From Paracoccus sp. S-4012 (lineage in GTDB: Bacteria > Pseudomonadota > Alphaproteobacteria > Rhodobacterales > Rhodobacteraceae): a DNA stretch of 64,000 nt. Of the stretch, positions 27,515 to 36,443 are shown one piece after another. A model generated the notes under the pieces. It saw only the letters and a program-made list of their open reading frames with translations. It was not told the origin of the DNA and did not search any database. The position numbers and the translations under genes are program-made. The stretch covers positions 496,001-560,000 of the forward strand of contig NZ_WKKA01000001.1 of NCBI RefSeq assembly GCF_009674885.1, in the 5' to 3' direction. The stretch's first letter is position 1, and every line of letters starts with the position of its first letter.

Positions 27515-28909
27515 TTGACCATCCCCTTCCCCGAGCTTGCGGCGATCCGCCTCGGCACCGGCCTGTCACCCCGCCTGGCGCCGCCTCCCGACCCCGCAGC
27601 GGTGCTGGCAGACGCCGCGGCTGCCGCCGCCCGGCCGCCGCATGTCACGACGGCCGATGCCCAGACCGCGCATCGCGAGTTCTCCCGCCTCAGCCGCGCC
27701 CGCAACGAGGCGGCGAAGGCCGCAGGTGACGGCAAGGTGCCCGAGGCCGAGGCGCAGGCCTTCAAGGACTATCGCAAGTCGCTGTTCCAGGTGTCGGAGG
27801 GTTTCCTCACCCTGCGGCTCGCGCAATGCGCCGCCGCGCCGGTCGGCTTTGGCGAGCGGCTGGTCCAGTTCTGGGCCGACCATTTCACCGTCCGCCCGTC
27901 GGGGCCGGGGTTGCACCCAATGGCCGTGGCCTTCGTCGAGGAGGCGATCCGGCCAAACATCACCGGCCGCTTCGGCGACATGCTGAAGGCAGCCGCAACG
28001 CATCCGGCGATGCTGAGTTTCCTCGACCAGAACCGCTCGATCGGGCCGCGCTCGCCCGCGGCGGTGCGCTCGCGCCAGCCACTGGGCCTGAACGAGAACC
28101 TCGCCCGCGAGATCCTCGAGCTGCACAGCGTCGGGGTCGGCGCGGACTACACGCAGGAGGATGTCCGCAGCCTCGCGAAGCTCCTCACCGGCCTCAACTA
28201 CGAGCCGGGCGAGGAGCGGCGCTTCTTTCCCGCGCGAGTCGAGCCGGGGCCGGATGTGGTCCTCGGGCGCAGCTACGGCGGCACCCGGCCGCCGCAGCTC
28301 GACCATATCCTCGAGGCACTGGACGACCTCGCGATCCGGCCCGAGACGGCGCGTCACCTCGCCTCGAAGATCGCCACGCATTTCGTCTCGGACACGCCCG
28401 AGCCGGGGCTGGTGGATGCGCTCGCCGCGGAATGGACCGCCGGCGGGGGCGACCTTTCGCGCGTCTATGCAGTGCTCATCGACCACCCCGCCCTCGCCCG
28501 GCAGTTCCGCGAGAAGATCCGCCAGCCCTTCGACTTCATCGCCGCCGCGCTCCGCGCGCTCGACGCCGACCCGGCGCGCCTCGCGGGCCTCGGCCCCAAG
28601 GCGCGGCGGCGGGTGTTCCTCGGCCCGCTCGACCGCATGGGCCAGCCCTGGCTGGCGGCCTCCGGTCCCGACGGCTGGCCCGAGGCGGCCGGCGCCTGGA
28701 TCAGGCCGCAGCTTCTGGCCGAGCGCATCGACTGGGTGATGAACATCCCCCAGCAGCTCACCGAGCCGCTGCCCGACCCGCGCACCTTCCTGCAGGCGGC
28801 GCTCGGCGATACGGCGGGGGCGGGTCTGGTGCAGGCCGTGCCGCGGGCGGAATCGATCCGCGAGGGGGTGGGGCTGGTCCTCGCCTCGGCGGAGTTCAAC
28901 CGGCGATGA
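27515..28909 (+). CDS. DUF1800 family protein
   Basis: This protein of about 464 residues belongs to the DUF1800 family, recognised by NENLAREILELHSVGVGADYTQEDV-like sequence (about 190-210), KLLTGLNY, and a final SAEFNRR. The family is of unknown function and nearly always sits ahead of a DUF1501 gene. TTG at 27515 is preferred because GAGGAG lies 5 bases before it; an ATG at 27497 is in frame. No signal peptide is visible. The stop overlaps the region of the DUF1501 start, so the two are coupled. Confidence 0.9.
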   Translation: MTIPFPELAAIRLGTGLSPRLAPPPDPAAVLADAAAAAARPPHVTTADAQTAHREFSRLSRARNEAAKAAGDGKVPEAEAQAFKDYRKSLFQVSEGFLTLRLAQCAAAPVGFGERLVQFWADHFTVRPSGPGLHPMAVAFVEEAIRPNITGRFGDMLKAAATHPAMLSFLDQNRSIGPRSPAAVRSRQPLGLNENLAREILELHSVGVGADYTQEDVRSLAKLLTGLNYEPGEERRFFPARVEPGPDVVLGRSYGGTRPPQLDHILEALDDLAIRPETARHLASKIATHFVSDTPEPGLVDALAAEWTAGGGDLSRVYAVLIDHPALARQFREKIRQPFDFIAAALRALDADPARLAGLGPKARRRVFLGPLDRMGQPWLAASGPDGWPEAAGAWIRPQLLAERIDWVMNIPQQLTEPLPDPRTFLQAALGDTAGAGLVQAVPRAESIREGVGLVLASAEFNRR

Positions 28910-28917
28910 GGGGCGGC

Positions 28918-30072
28918 ATGAACAGACGCGGGTTCCTGCGCGGCGCGCTGATCGGCTGCTCGGCCGCGGCGATGCCATGGCTGACACCGGTGAGCCTGGC
29001 CGCGGTGCCGGGCGAGGGGCGGCTCGTGGTGATCGTGCTGCGCGGCGCGATGGACGGCCTCGACGTGGTGCAGCCCTGGGGCGATCCGGCGCTGCGGTCC
29101 CTGCGCGCCACGCTGAGCGCCGGACCTGAAGGCGGCGCCCACGACCTCGACGGCTTCTTCGCGCTGCATCCGGCGCTTGGCGACCTCATGCCGCTCTGGC
29201 GGGCGGGGGAACTCAGCTTCGCCCACGCCGTCTCGACCCCTTATCGCAACAAGCGCAGCCATTTCGACGGTCAGGACCTGCTCGAGGCAGGCCTGCCCGG
29301 CGACGGGCCGGTGCCGGGGGCGCAAGACGGCTGGCTGAACCGCCTGCTGCAGGTGGTGCCGGGCACCACGGCGGGCACGGCATGGTCCGTCGGCAACCAG
29401 CAGATGCTGGTCCTGAACGGCGAGGCCCCCGTCAGCAGCTGGTCGCCGGAGGCCGATCTCGCCGTCAGCCCGCAGGCGCGGATGCTGCTCGAGCGCATCT
29501 ACGAGGACGACCCCCTCTTTGCGGGGGCGGCGGCGGGGGCCGTCGCGGCCGATGATCTCGACGGCGGCGAGGGTGAGCGGGGCGCCGCCGCGCTCGCCGC
29601 CTATGCCGCCGCACGGCTGAACGAGGAGGCGCGGATCGCCAGCTTCTCGATCAACGGCTGGGACAGCCACGGGCAACAGCAGCAGGTGATCGGCACGGCG
29701 CTGAAGCAGCTTGGGGCGGCGATCCTCGCCTTGCGCGAGGGCCTCGGGCGCAACTGGGACCGCACCGTGGTGATGGCCGTGACCGAATTCGGCCGCACCG
29801 TGCGCCAGAACGGCAATGCCGGGACCGACCACGGCACTGGCGGCGCGATGCTGATGGCCGGAGGCGGGGTCCGCGGCGGCCGGGTCTTCGGCGACTGGCC
29901 GGGCTTGGGCGAGGGGCAACTCTACCAGGATCGCGACCTGATGCCGACCGGTGACGTGCGCAGTTATCCCGCCTGGGCGATGGCGGGCCTGTTCGGGCTC
30001 GACCGCGGGACACTGGAGCGGGTGGTGTTCCCCGGGCTCGATCTTGGGCGCGATCCGGGGATTCTCGCGTGA
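28918..30072 (+). CDS. DUF1501 family Tat-exported protein
   Basis: This protein of 384 residues begins MNRRGFLRGALIGCSAAAMP, a twin-arginine signal, with export probable after the VSLAAVPG region. The body matches DUF1501 (alkaline-phosphatase-superfamily-like), with LVVIVLRGAMDGLD near 35-48, SHFDGQDLLEAG near 115 and TEFGRTVRQNGNAGTDHG near 290. Function is unknown; the DUF1800/DUF1501 pair is widespread. The start at 28918 was preferred for its GAGGGG site; ATG at 28906 overlaps the DUF1800 stop and is possible. Confidence 0.9.
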   Translation: MNRRGFLRGALIGCSAAAMPWLTPVSLAAVPGEGRLVVIVLRGAMDGLDVVQPWGDPALRSLRATLSAGPEGGAHDLDGFFALHPALGDLMPLWRAGELSFAHAVSTPYRNKRSHFDGQDLLEAGLPGDGPVPGAQDGWLNRLLQVVPGTTAGTAWSVGNQQMLVLNGEAPVSSWSPEADLAVSPQARMLLERIYEDDPLFAGAAAGAVAADDLDGGEGERGAAALAAYAAARLNEEARIASFSINGWDSHGQQQQVIGTALKQLGAAILALREGLGRNWDRTVVMAVTEFGRTVRQNGNAGTDHGTGGAMLMAGGGVRGGRVFGDWPGLGEGQLYQDRDLMPTGDVRSYPAWAMAGLFGLDRGTLERVVFPGLDLGRDPGILA

Positions 30073-30187
30073 CAGCCGGTCCGAAGCGTGACGCCGGCCG
30101 CGCGGGCGGGCAGACTGCGCCCGGCATCGATTCGGTGGCGGCACGATCTTTCGCAGGAAGGACTGCCGCAATCTGAGGGGACGACGC

Positions 30188-31222
30188 ATGGCGGAACCCG
30201 GTCCGGTCCGGCTGAACGGTCTCGGGGTCGCCCTGCCGCCGCATGTCCTGACGCAGGCGGACGTCCTCGCCCGCGCGCGCGCGCTCCTCTCGCCGCGCTT
30301 CCCCGGCTTCGAGCGCATCGCCCCCGCCTTCCTCAACGCGGGGATCACGCAGCGCCACAGCGTCGTGCCGCTCGACTGGTTCGGCGAGGGCCACGGCTGG
30401 CAGAGCCGCAGCGCCGCCCATCTCGCGGGCGCGACCGCGCTCTTCGAGATCGCCGCCACCCGCGCCCTCGCGGAGGCCGGGATCGAACCCCCGCAGATCG
30501 ACGCCGTCGTCACCGTCTGCTCGACCGGCGTCCTTACCCCCACCTTGGAGGCCCGCGTCGCCCTCGGGCTGCGCCCGGACGTGCTGCGCCTGCCGGTCTT
30601 CGGCCTCGGCTGCGCCGGCGGCGTCAGCGGCCTTTCCGTCGCCCGCGAACTCGCCGCCGCCGCCCCCGGCCGCCGCGTGCTGATGGTCGCGATCGAGACC
30701 TGTACGCTGCTGTTCCGCATGGACCGCCTCGCGAAGGCCGACATCATCGCCACGGCGCTCTTCGGCGACGGGGCCGCGGCGGCGGTCGTCTCGACTGCGG
30801 GCGACGGCCCGGTTCTCGGCGCGGGGCGACAGCACAAATGGCCCGATACCCTCGGCGTGATGGGCTGGGAGGTGCTCGACGACGGCCTTGGCGTGATCTT
30901 CGACCGCGCCATCCCCGATTTCGCCGCCGAGCATCTGCGTCCGGCGATGGACGCCGCCCTGCGCGACATCGCCGCGGTGGACCGCTTCGTCTGCCACCCC
31001 GGCGGGGCGAAGGTGATCACCGCGCTCGAGACGGCCCTCGACCTGCCCGAGGGCAGCCTCGACGCCGAGCGCGAGGTGCTCGAGGCCTGCGGCAACATGT
31101 CGGGCCCGACGGTCCTCTTCGTCCTCGACCGCATCCTGCGGCGCGGCGCGCGGGGCCGCATGATGCTCGCCGCCCTCGGCCCCGGCTTCACCCTGTCGCT
31201 GCTGCCCCTCGACGCCGCATGA
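30188..31222 (+). CDS. Type III polyketide synthase (chalcone/stilbene synthase family)
   Basis: This 344-residue thiolase-fold enzyme condenses an acyl-CoA starter with malonyl-CoA units to give pyrones, resorcinols or similar. The triad is C142 (GLGCAGG), H270 (CHPGGAK) and N303 (GNMSGPT). The usual GFGPG-like loop near the end reads LGPGFTLS. It resembles bacterial alkylpyrone/alkylresorcinol synthases (SrsA, BpsA) more than plant CHS, judging from layout only. It overlaps the ICMT-like gene (ATGA). GAGGGG precedes the ATG. It lies between the two aspS copies. Confidence 0.92.
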   Translation: MAEPGPVRLNGLGVALPPHVLTQADVLARARALLSPRFPGFERIAPAFLNAGITQRHSVVPLDWFGEGHGWQSRSAAHLAGATALFEIAATRALAEAGIEPPQIDAVVTVCSTGVLTPTLEARVALGLRPDVLRLPVFGLGCAGGVSGLSVARELAAAAPGRRVLMVAIETCTLLFRMDRLAKADIIATALFGDGAAAAVVSTAGDGPVLGAGRQHKWPDTLGVMGWEVLDDGLGVIFDRAIPDFAAEHLRPAMDAALRDIAAVDRFVCHPGGAKVITALETALDLPEGSLDAEREVLEACGNMSGPTVLFVLDRILRRGARGRMMLAALGPGFTLSLLPLDAA

Positions 31223-31707
31223 CCGCGGCCCCCGTCTTCCTCGCCTTCATCCTCGCGCAACGGCTCGCCGAACTCGCGCTGGCCCGTGCCAACACCCGCC
31301 GGCTGCTGGGCGCCGGGGCGCGCGAGCATGGCGCCGGGCATTACCCGCTGATCGTCGCCGTCCACGTCGCCTGGCTCGCCGCCCTCGCGGTCCTCGGCTG
31401 GGACGGCCCGGTGCATCCCGGCTGGCTTGCCCTCTACGGGCTGCTGCAACTCGCCCGCCTCTGGGTGCTGGCGACCCTCGGCCGCCGCTGGACCACCCGC
31501 ATCCTCACCCTGCCCGGCGAGGCGCCCGTCACCGCCGGCCCCTTCCGCCTCCTGCGCCACCCGAACTACGCCGTGGTCGCGGGCGAGATCGCCGTCGCGC
31601 CGCTGGTCCTCGGCCTGCCGTGGATCGCGCTGATCTTCGCGCTGCTGAACGCCCTCGTCCTGCGCATCCGCATCCGGGCCGAGGCGGCCGCATGGCGCGG
31701 CGCTTGA
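31219..31707 (+). CDS. ICMT-like membrane methyltransferase, polyketide partner
   Basis: This 162-residue integral membrane protein of the isoprenylcysteine carboxyl methyltransferase family has about four segments and the SAM-binding RLLRHPNYAVVAGE motif near 114-127. SrsB and BpsB, which O-methylate type III polyketide lipids, belong to this family and sit next to their synthase, so the same job is inferred here. Start overlaps the synthase stop (ATGA). Its stop codon lies inside the 5' end of the aspS repeat. Confidence 0.88.
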   Translation: MTAAPVFLAFILAQRLAELALARANTRRLLGAGAREHGAGHYPLIVAVHVAWLAALAVLGWDGPVHPGWLALYGLLQLARLWVLATLGRRWTTRILTLPGEAPVTAGPFRLLRHPNYAVVAGEIAVAPLVLGLPWIALIFALLNALVLRIRIRAEAAAWRGA

Positions 31708-33537
31708 CTTCGGGTCTTTTGCGGGCTTGACGCTTGGCCCGCGCCAGCAGCCCGAGGATTTCCCATGAGTGCCTATCGCAGCCACACCTGCGGCCAGCTT
31801 TCGGCCGCTGATGCCGGGGCGGAGGTTCGGCTGTCGGGCTGGGTGCACCGGGTGCGGGACCACGGCGGCGTGCTGTTCATTGACCTGCGCGACCATTACG
31901 GCATCACGCAGGTGATCGCCGACGGCGACAGCCCGGCCTTTGCGCTGCTCGAGAAACTGCGGGCCGAGACGGTGATCCGCGTGGACGGCCGGGTGAAGCT
32001 GCGCGATGCCGCGCTCGTGAACCCGAAGCTGCCGACCGGCGCGATCGAGGTCTATGCGACGGATGCCGAGGTCCTCGGCCCCGCCGACGACCTGCCGCTG
32101 CCGGTCTTCGGCGATCTCGACTACCCGGAGGAGACGCGCCTCGCCTACCGCTTCCTCGACCTGCGGCGCGAGTCGCTGCACGCCAACATCATGCTGCGCG
32201 CGCGCGTGATCCGCTGGCTGCGCGACGCCATGTGGGACGCCGGCTTCACCGAGTTCCAGACCCCGATCATCACCGCCTCCTCGCCTGAGGGCGCCCGCGA
32301 TTTCCTCGTGCCCTCGCGGCTGCATCCGGGAAAATTCTACGCGCTGCCGCAGGCGCCGCAGCAGTTCAAGCAGCTGATCATGGTCGCGGGCTTCGACCGC
32401 TATTTCCAGATCGCGCCGTGCTTCCGCGACGAGGACCCGCGCGCCGACCGCTCGCCCACGGATTTCTACCAGCTCGACATGGAGATGTCGTTCGTCGAGC
32501 AGGAGGACGTGTTCGCGGCGATCGAGCCGGTGATCCGGGGGGTGTTCGAGCAATTCGGCGGCGGCCGGCGGGTGGAGGCGGACTGGCCGCGGATTCCCTA
32601 CGCCGAGGCCATGCTGAAATACGGTACCGACAAGCCGGACCTGCGGAACCCGATCGAGATGCAGGTGGTTTCGGAGCATTTCCGCGGCTCGGGCTTTGCC
32701 ATTTTCGCCGGCCTGCTGGAGCAGGAGGGGACCCAAATTCGCGCGATCCCGGCGCCGCGCGGCGGCTCGCGCAAATTCGCCGACCGGATGAACGCCTTTG
32801 CCCAGGCGCAGGGGCTGCCGGGGATGGGCTACATCTTCTGGCGCAGGGGCGAGGCCGGGACCGAAGCGGCCGGGCCGATCGCCAAGGCCCTTGGCGAGGG
32901 ACCCGTCGAGGCCATCCGGGCGCAGCTGGGCCTTGGCGAAGGCGACGCGGTGTTCTTCCTCGGTGGCCGCCCGGAGCAGTTCGAGGCGGTGGCGGGCCGC
33001 GCCCGGACCGAGATCGGGCGCGAGCTGGGCCTGATCGACGAGGACCAGTTCCGCTTCGCCTGGATCGTGGATTTCCCGATGTACGAGAAGGGCGAGGATG
33101 GCCGCATCGACTTCAGCCACAACCCGTTTTCGATGCCGCAGGGCGGGATGGAGGCGCTTGCCGGTGACCCGCTCGAAGTCCTCGGCTACCAGTACGACCT
33201 CGCCTGCAACGGCTACGAGCTGGTCTCCGGCGCGATCCGCAACCACCGCCCGGAGATCATGTTCAAGGCCTTCGACCTCGCCGGCTACGGCCGCGAGGAG
33301 GTGGAAAAACGCTTCGGCGGCATGGTGAAGGCGTTCCGCTACGGCGCGCCCCCGCATGGCGGCTGCGCGGCCGGGATCGACCGGATCGTGATGCTGCTGG
33401 CGGACGAGAGCAACATCCGCGAGGTGATCATGTTCCCGATGAACCAGCGGGCCGAGGACCTGATGATGGGCGCGCCCTCCGAGCCGACCGGCGAGCAGCT
33501 GCGCGAGCTCAGGCTGCGGGTGATCAGGGAGGAGTGA
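31701..33537. repeat. Large direct repeat, right copy (aspS plus upstream region)
   Basis: Counterpart of 25630-27465. It includes 64 bases upstream of aspS with conserved CGCTTGACTTC and TTGCGGG-N-TTGAC blocks, probably a duplicated promoter. The first bases form the end of the ICMT-like gene. Confidence 0.9.
31765..33537 (+). CDS. aspS: Aspartyl-tRNA synthetase, copy 2
   Basis: Second complete 590-residue AspRS with the same domains and class II motifs as copy 1. Substitutions relative to copy 1 are S3A, G60A, V71I and I73V in the N-terminal domain, then Leu to Met (PYAEAM), Gly to Ala (SGFAIF), Gly to Arg (PAPRGG), Gly to Ala (FAQAQG), Thr to Val (GEGPVE), Glu to Ala (MEALAG) and Val to Ile near the C-terminus. 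Several fall in the GAD insertion. The 3' end contains the GGAGGAG used by the next gene. Confidence 0.95.
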   Translation: MSAYRSHTCGQLSAADAGAEVRLSGWVHRVRDHGGVLFIDLRDHYGITQVIADGDSPAFALLEKLRAETVIRVDGRVKLRDAALVNPKLPTGAIEVYATDAEVLGPADDLPLPVFGDLDYPEETRLAYRFLDLRRESLHANIMLRARVIRWLRDAMWDAGFTEFQTPIITASSPEGARDFLVPSRLHPGKFYALPQAPQQFKQLIMVAGFDRYFQIAPCFRDEDPRADRSPTDFYQLDMEMSFVEQEDVFAAIEPVIRGVFEQFGGGRRVEADWPRIPYAEAMLKYGTDKPDLRNPIEMQVVSEHFRGSGFAIFAGLLEQEGTQIRAIPAPRGGSRKFADRMNAFAQAQGLPGMGYIFWRRGEAGTEAAGPIAKALGEGPVEAIRAQLGLGEGDAVFFLGGRPEQFEAVAGRARTEIGRELGLIDEDQFRFAWIVDFPMYEKGEDGRIDFSHNPFSMPQGGMEALAGDPLEVLGYQYDLACNGYELVSGAIRNHRPEIMFKAFDLAGYGREEVEKRFGGMVKAFRYGAPPHGGCAAGIDRIVMLLADESNIREVIMFPMNQRAEDLMMGAPSEPTGEQLRELRLRVIREE

Positions 33538-33543
33538 GCGGCA

Positions 33544-34230
33544 ATGGCCTCTGACACGCGCCCCCTCGGCCGCGTGGTCGAGGGCTTCCGCCCGCCGCCG
33601 TCGCCCGGACCCGACCGGATCGAGGGGCGATTCGTTACGCTCGAGCGGCTCGATCCCGCGCGCCACGCGGCGGACCTGTTCGAGGCCAATCGCGGCCATG
33701 ACGCGGTCTGGGACTGCCTCTTCGTCGGCCCCTTCGGGACCCTCGACGACTATCGCCTCTGGCAGGAGACCGCGGCCAAGGGCACCGATCCGTTCTTCTA
33801 CGCCCTCCGCGACCGCCGCTCGGGGCAGGTCGGCGGCGTCGCGGCCTTCATGCGGATCGACCCGGCGCATGGCGTGATCGAGATCGGCAACATCCAGATC
33901 GCGCCGGTCCTGCAGCGCACGCCGGCATCCTCCGAGGCGATCATGCTGATGATCGACTGGGCCTGCGATTCGGGCTACCGGCGGGTCGAGTGGAAGTGCA
34001 ATGCGCTGAACGCGGCCTCGATGCGGGCGGCGGAGCGCTATGGCTTCACCTATGAGGGCACGTTCCGCCAGCACATGATCGTCAAGGGCCGCAACCGCGA
34101 CACCGCCTGGTGGGCGATCACCGATGCCGACTGGAAGCGCATCAGGGCGGCGCAGGAGCAGTGGCTCGCGCCCGGCAACTTCGACGAAGACGGACGGCAG
34201 CGGCGCAGCCTCGGATCGTTCCGGGCCTGA
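33544..34230 (+). CDS. GNAT family N-acetyltransferase (RimL-like)
   Basis: This 228-residue GNAT enzyme transfers an acetyl group from acetyl-CoA to an amine. Features are the RFVTLERLDPARHAADLF start typical of RimJ/RimL-like members, IEIGNIQIAPVLQRTPASSEA near 117-137 in the acetyl-CoA motif region, and YRRVEWKCNALNAASMRAAERYGF near 140-163. The target is unknown. It follows aspS copy 2 by 6 bases and probably shares its transcript. Confidence 0.9.
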   Translation: MASDTRPLGRVVEGFRPPPSPGPDRIEGRFVTLERLDPARHAADLFEANRGHDAVWDCLFVGPFGTLDDYRLWQETAAKGTDPFFYALRDRRSGQVGGVAAFMRIDPAHGVIEIGNIQIAPVLQRTPASSEAIMLMIDWACDSGYRRVEWKCNALNAASMRAAERYGFTYEGTFRQHMIVKGRNRDTAWWAITDADWKRIRAAQEQWLAPGNFDEDGRQRRSLGSFRA

Positions 34231-34232
34231 CC

Positions 34233-34964
34233 TCACACGCCGGCATCGGCGAGGCGCTGCCGGACCATTCCGCTGACCCGCGCGAGTTCCGCCGCGAGCG
34301 GCCGTCCCTCGGCATGCTCGCGGGCGAGCGCCGCCGCCGCCTCGCCCAGCCGCGCGTCGTGGGAGGCGCGCGCGAGCCCGGCGAGGAAGCCCGCGACATA
34401 GTCGATGCAGCCGGGGCTGTCGGCCGCCGCCAGAACCTCGGCCGCATGCACGAAGTCGTCCCGCAGCGCGCTGCCGTCGGGGATGATGCGGTCGTCGATC
34501 ACCAGCCGGGGGCCGAGGGGCCGGGCGTCGGCGGGGAGGTTCGACAGGATCATGTGCTGGAAATGGGCGAGGCTCTCGACCGGCTTGGCGAGGAACGCGT
34601 CCGCCCCGGCCTCGAGCGCGGCGGCGCGGCTGTCGGGATCGCCCGACATGCCGAGCAGCACCGGCACCCGCGGTGTCGCACGGGCCATCGCGGCGATCAG
34701 GTCGGCGCCGTTGCCGTCGGGCAGGCCGAGGTCCACGATCACCACCGCCGGGCGGTAGCAGGCCATGTGCCGCGCCGCTGCGCGCAGGCTGTCCGCGCGC
34801 CGGATGCGCGCGCCCGAGCGCAGGCAGAGGAGGCGCACCGCCTCGCTGGCGAAGCGCGAATCCTCGACCACCAGCGCCGTCAGGCCCAGCAATGGCCGGC
34901 CGGGCGGTCCCGCCCGCCACGGCAGCACCGCCTGCGCCTGTTCCGCGATCACCATGCTCTCCAT
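34233..34964 (-). CDS. Response regulator with unassigned C-terminal domain
   Basis: This 243-residue cytosolic protein has a CheY-like receiver at about 27-142: acidic pair E34/D35, phospho-acceptor D78 in VIVDLGLPDG, Ser107 and K127 in FLAKP. Residues 143-243 are helical and lack a recognisable DNA-binding or output domain. An ATG 9 bases inside is an alternative start. A perfect CtrA-type box lies 54 bases upstream of the start, suggesting a cell-cycle, motility or gene-transfer-agent link. Confidence 0.88.
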   Translation of the reverse strand: MESMVIAEQAQAVLPWRAGPPGRPLLGLTALVVEDSRFASEAVRLLCLRSGARIRRADSLRAAARHMACYRPAVVIVDLGLPDGNGADLIAAMARATPRVPVLLGMSGDPDSRAAALEAGADAFLAKPVESLAHFQHMILSNLPADARPLGPRLVIDDRIIPDGSALRDDFVHAAEVLAAADSPGCIDYVAGFLAGLARASHDARLGEAAAALAREHAEGRPLAAELARVSGMVRQRLADAGV

Positions 34965-35017
34965 CCCGACCTCCGCCGATTCGGTTTCTGTCCCTGGCCG
35001 AGACTGTCGCAGGCCGC

Positions 35018-35032
35018 TTAACCGCCGGTTAA
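35018..35032. promoter_or_regulatory. CtrA-type box TTAA-N7-TTAA
   Basis: TTAACCGCCGGTTAA is a perfect palindrome and an exact match to the alphaproteobacterial CtrA consensus. It lies 54 bases upstream of the response-regulator gene and 67 upstream of mce, in the gap between the two divergent genes. Confidence 0.65.
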
Positions 35033-35098
35033 TGGCCCCCGGGCTTTCGCCCGCGCGCCCGCGGGGCTAGAGAGACGCGACGAGAAGCGGAGCCTGCC

Positions 35099-35503
35099 AT
35101 GATCGGACGCCTCAACCATGTCGCCATCGCGGTCCCGGACCTCGAGGCCGCCGCGGCGCAGTATGCCGGGACCCTCGGCGCCACTGTCGGGCCGCCGCAG
35201 CAGGAGCCGGACCACGGCGTGACGGTCGTCTTCATCGAGCTGCCGAACACCAAGATCGAACTGCTGCATCCGCTGGGCGAGGGCAGCCCGATCAAGGGGT
35301 TCCTCGACAAGAACCCCTCCGGCGGCATCCATCACATGTGCTTCGAGGTGGACGACATCCGTGCCGCGCGCGACCGGCTGAAGGCCGAGGGGGCGCGCGT
35401 CCTCGGCGATGGCGAGCCGAAGATCGGCGCGCATGGCAAGCCGGTGCTGTTCCTGCATCCCAAGGACTTCAACGGCTGCCTGATTGAGCTGGAGCAGGCC
35501 TGA
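35099..35503 (+). CDS. mce: Methylmalonyl-CoA epimerase
   Basis: This 134-residue VOC-fold enzyme interconverts (R)- and (S)-methylmalonyl-CoA in propionyl-CoA use and the ethylmalonyl-CoA pathway. Metal ligands of the family are visible: His7 (LNHVAIAV), His in IHHMCFEV near 80 and Glu in LIELEQA at the end, with a further His/Glu in the middle. GGAG precedes the ATG. It overlaps DUF1467 by one base (TGATG), a usual Rhodobacterales pair. Confidence 0.95.
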   Translation: MIGRLNHVAIAVPDLEAAAAQYAGTLGATVGPPQQEPDHGVTVVFIELPNTKIELLHPLGEGSPIKGFLDKNPSGGIHHMCFEVDDIRAARDRLKAEGARVLGDGEPKIGAHGKPVLFLHPKDFNGCLIELEQA

Positions 35504-35775
35504 TGAGCCTCACCGGCGCGCTGATCCTCTACGCGGTGCTGTGGTTCCTGGCGCTCTTCGTGCTGCTGCCGATTGGGCACAAGAGCCAGGAGGAGGCGGG
35601 CGAGGTCATGCCGGGCACGCCGCCGGGCGCGCCGCACGACCCGCGTCTGGGGCGCAAGGCGCTCTGGGCCGCGGTGATCGCCGCGGTGCTGTGGTGCGGG
35701 GCGGCCTATCTGATCGTCGGCGGCGTCTTCACCCGCGAGGACGTGCTGGGCTGGGACGGGCTGATCCGCCGCTGA
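35503..35775 (+). CDS. DUF1467 family small membrane protein
   Basis: This 90-residue protein has two membrane helices (about 4-24 and 53-73) joined by a Gly/Pro-rich loop with PGTPPGAPHDPRLGRKALWA, the DUF1467 mark. Function is unknown. It is coupled to mce (TGATG). Its last 47 bases overlap the 3' end of the convergent EI24 gene. Confidence 0.9.
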   Translation: MSLTGALILYAVLWFLALFVLLPIGHKSQEEAGEVMPGTPPGAPHDPRLGRKALWAAVIAAVLWCGAAYLIVGGVFTREDVLGWDGLIRR

Positions 35776-36439
35776 GAAACACCAGATGCGTGAAGATGGC
35801 GGTCGCGAGCACCGGGACCGCGATGCCGAGAAGCGGCAGGGTCAGGAGCACCGTGACCGCGGCGCCCGCGGCCGTCACCCGCAGGCCGAGGGAGCGGCGC
35901 AGGGCCGAGGCCTCGGGGCCCGGCATGTGACGGATTGCAACGGCGTGGAAATACTCGCGCCCGATCAGCCAGCCGTTGCCGAGATAGAAGAGGATCGGCG
36001 CCGCGGGACCGAGCACCGGGCTGAGCAGCAGCGAGCCGAGCGAGACGGCGAGCGTGGCGAGAACCAGCCGCGCGGCCTCGGCCAGCCCCTCCGTCAGCGG
36101 CACGTCGCGGCCCTTGGCCCAGGGGTAATGCGCGGCCTCGACCGCGCCTGCGACCCGGTCGCTGTAGATGCCGCAGATCGCCGCGGCGACAGGCACCATC
36201 AGCAGCATCCCCATCACCGGCAGCAGCGCCAGCGAGCCCCAGGAGAGCGCGGCGCCGATGCCGATCTCGCCCAGCCAGGGCAGGGTCAGCGTCTCGGGGG
36301 CGAAGGCGCGGATGGCGGCCGTGACCACCGCCTGCAGTGCGACCAGCAGCAGTAGGCTGAGGCCGATGCCCCGCAGCACGACCCCGGTGAGGGCCGGGCG
36401 CAGCATGTCGCCGGTGCCGAGGATCAGCGCGCGGAGCAC
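35729..36439 (-). CDS. EI24/CysZ-like membrane protein
   Basis: This 236-residue inner-membrane protein of the EI24 domain family has about four to five hydrophobic segments and the family pieces FAPETLTLPWLGE, ICGIYSDRVAGAVE and GNGWLIGREYFHAVAIRH. CysZ members import sulfate; the role here is not shown, and no sulfur-assimilation genes are nearby. It starts 5 bases after the nitroreductase stop, so the two form one unit. It overlaps DUF1467 convergently. Confidence 0.88.
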   Translation of the reverse strand: MLRALILGTGDMLRPALTGVVLRGIGLSLLLLVALQAVVTAAIRAFAPETLTLPWLGEIGIGAALSWGSLALLPVMGMLLMVPVAAAICGIYSDRVAGAVEAAHYPWAKGRDVPLTEGLAEAARLVLATLAVSLGSLLLSPVLGPAAPILFYLGNGWLIGREYFHAVAIRHMPGPEASALRRSLGLRVTAAGAAVTVLLTLPLLGIAVPVLATAIFTHLVFLSGGSARPSPARPRG

Positions 36440-36443
36440 GGGC

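Noticed and set aside
28465-34920. A minus-strand open frame of over 2100 codons
   Set aside because: It runs antisense through DUF1800, DUF1501, the polyketide genes, aspS copy 2 and the GNAT gene, all of which have clear families. Long antisense frames are common in GC-rich DNA, and this one has low-complexity Arg/Gly/Ala composition.
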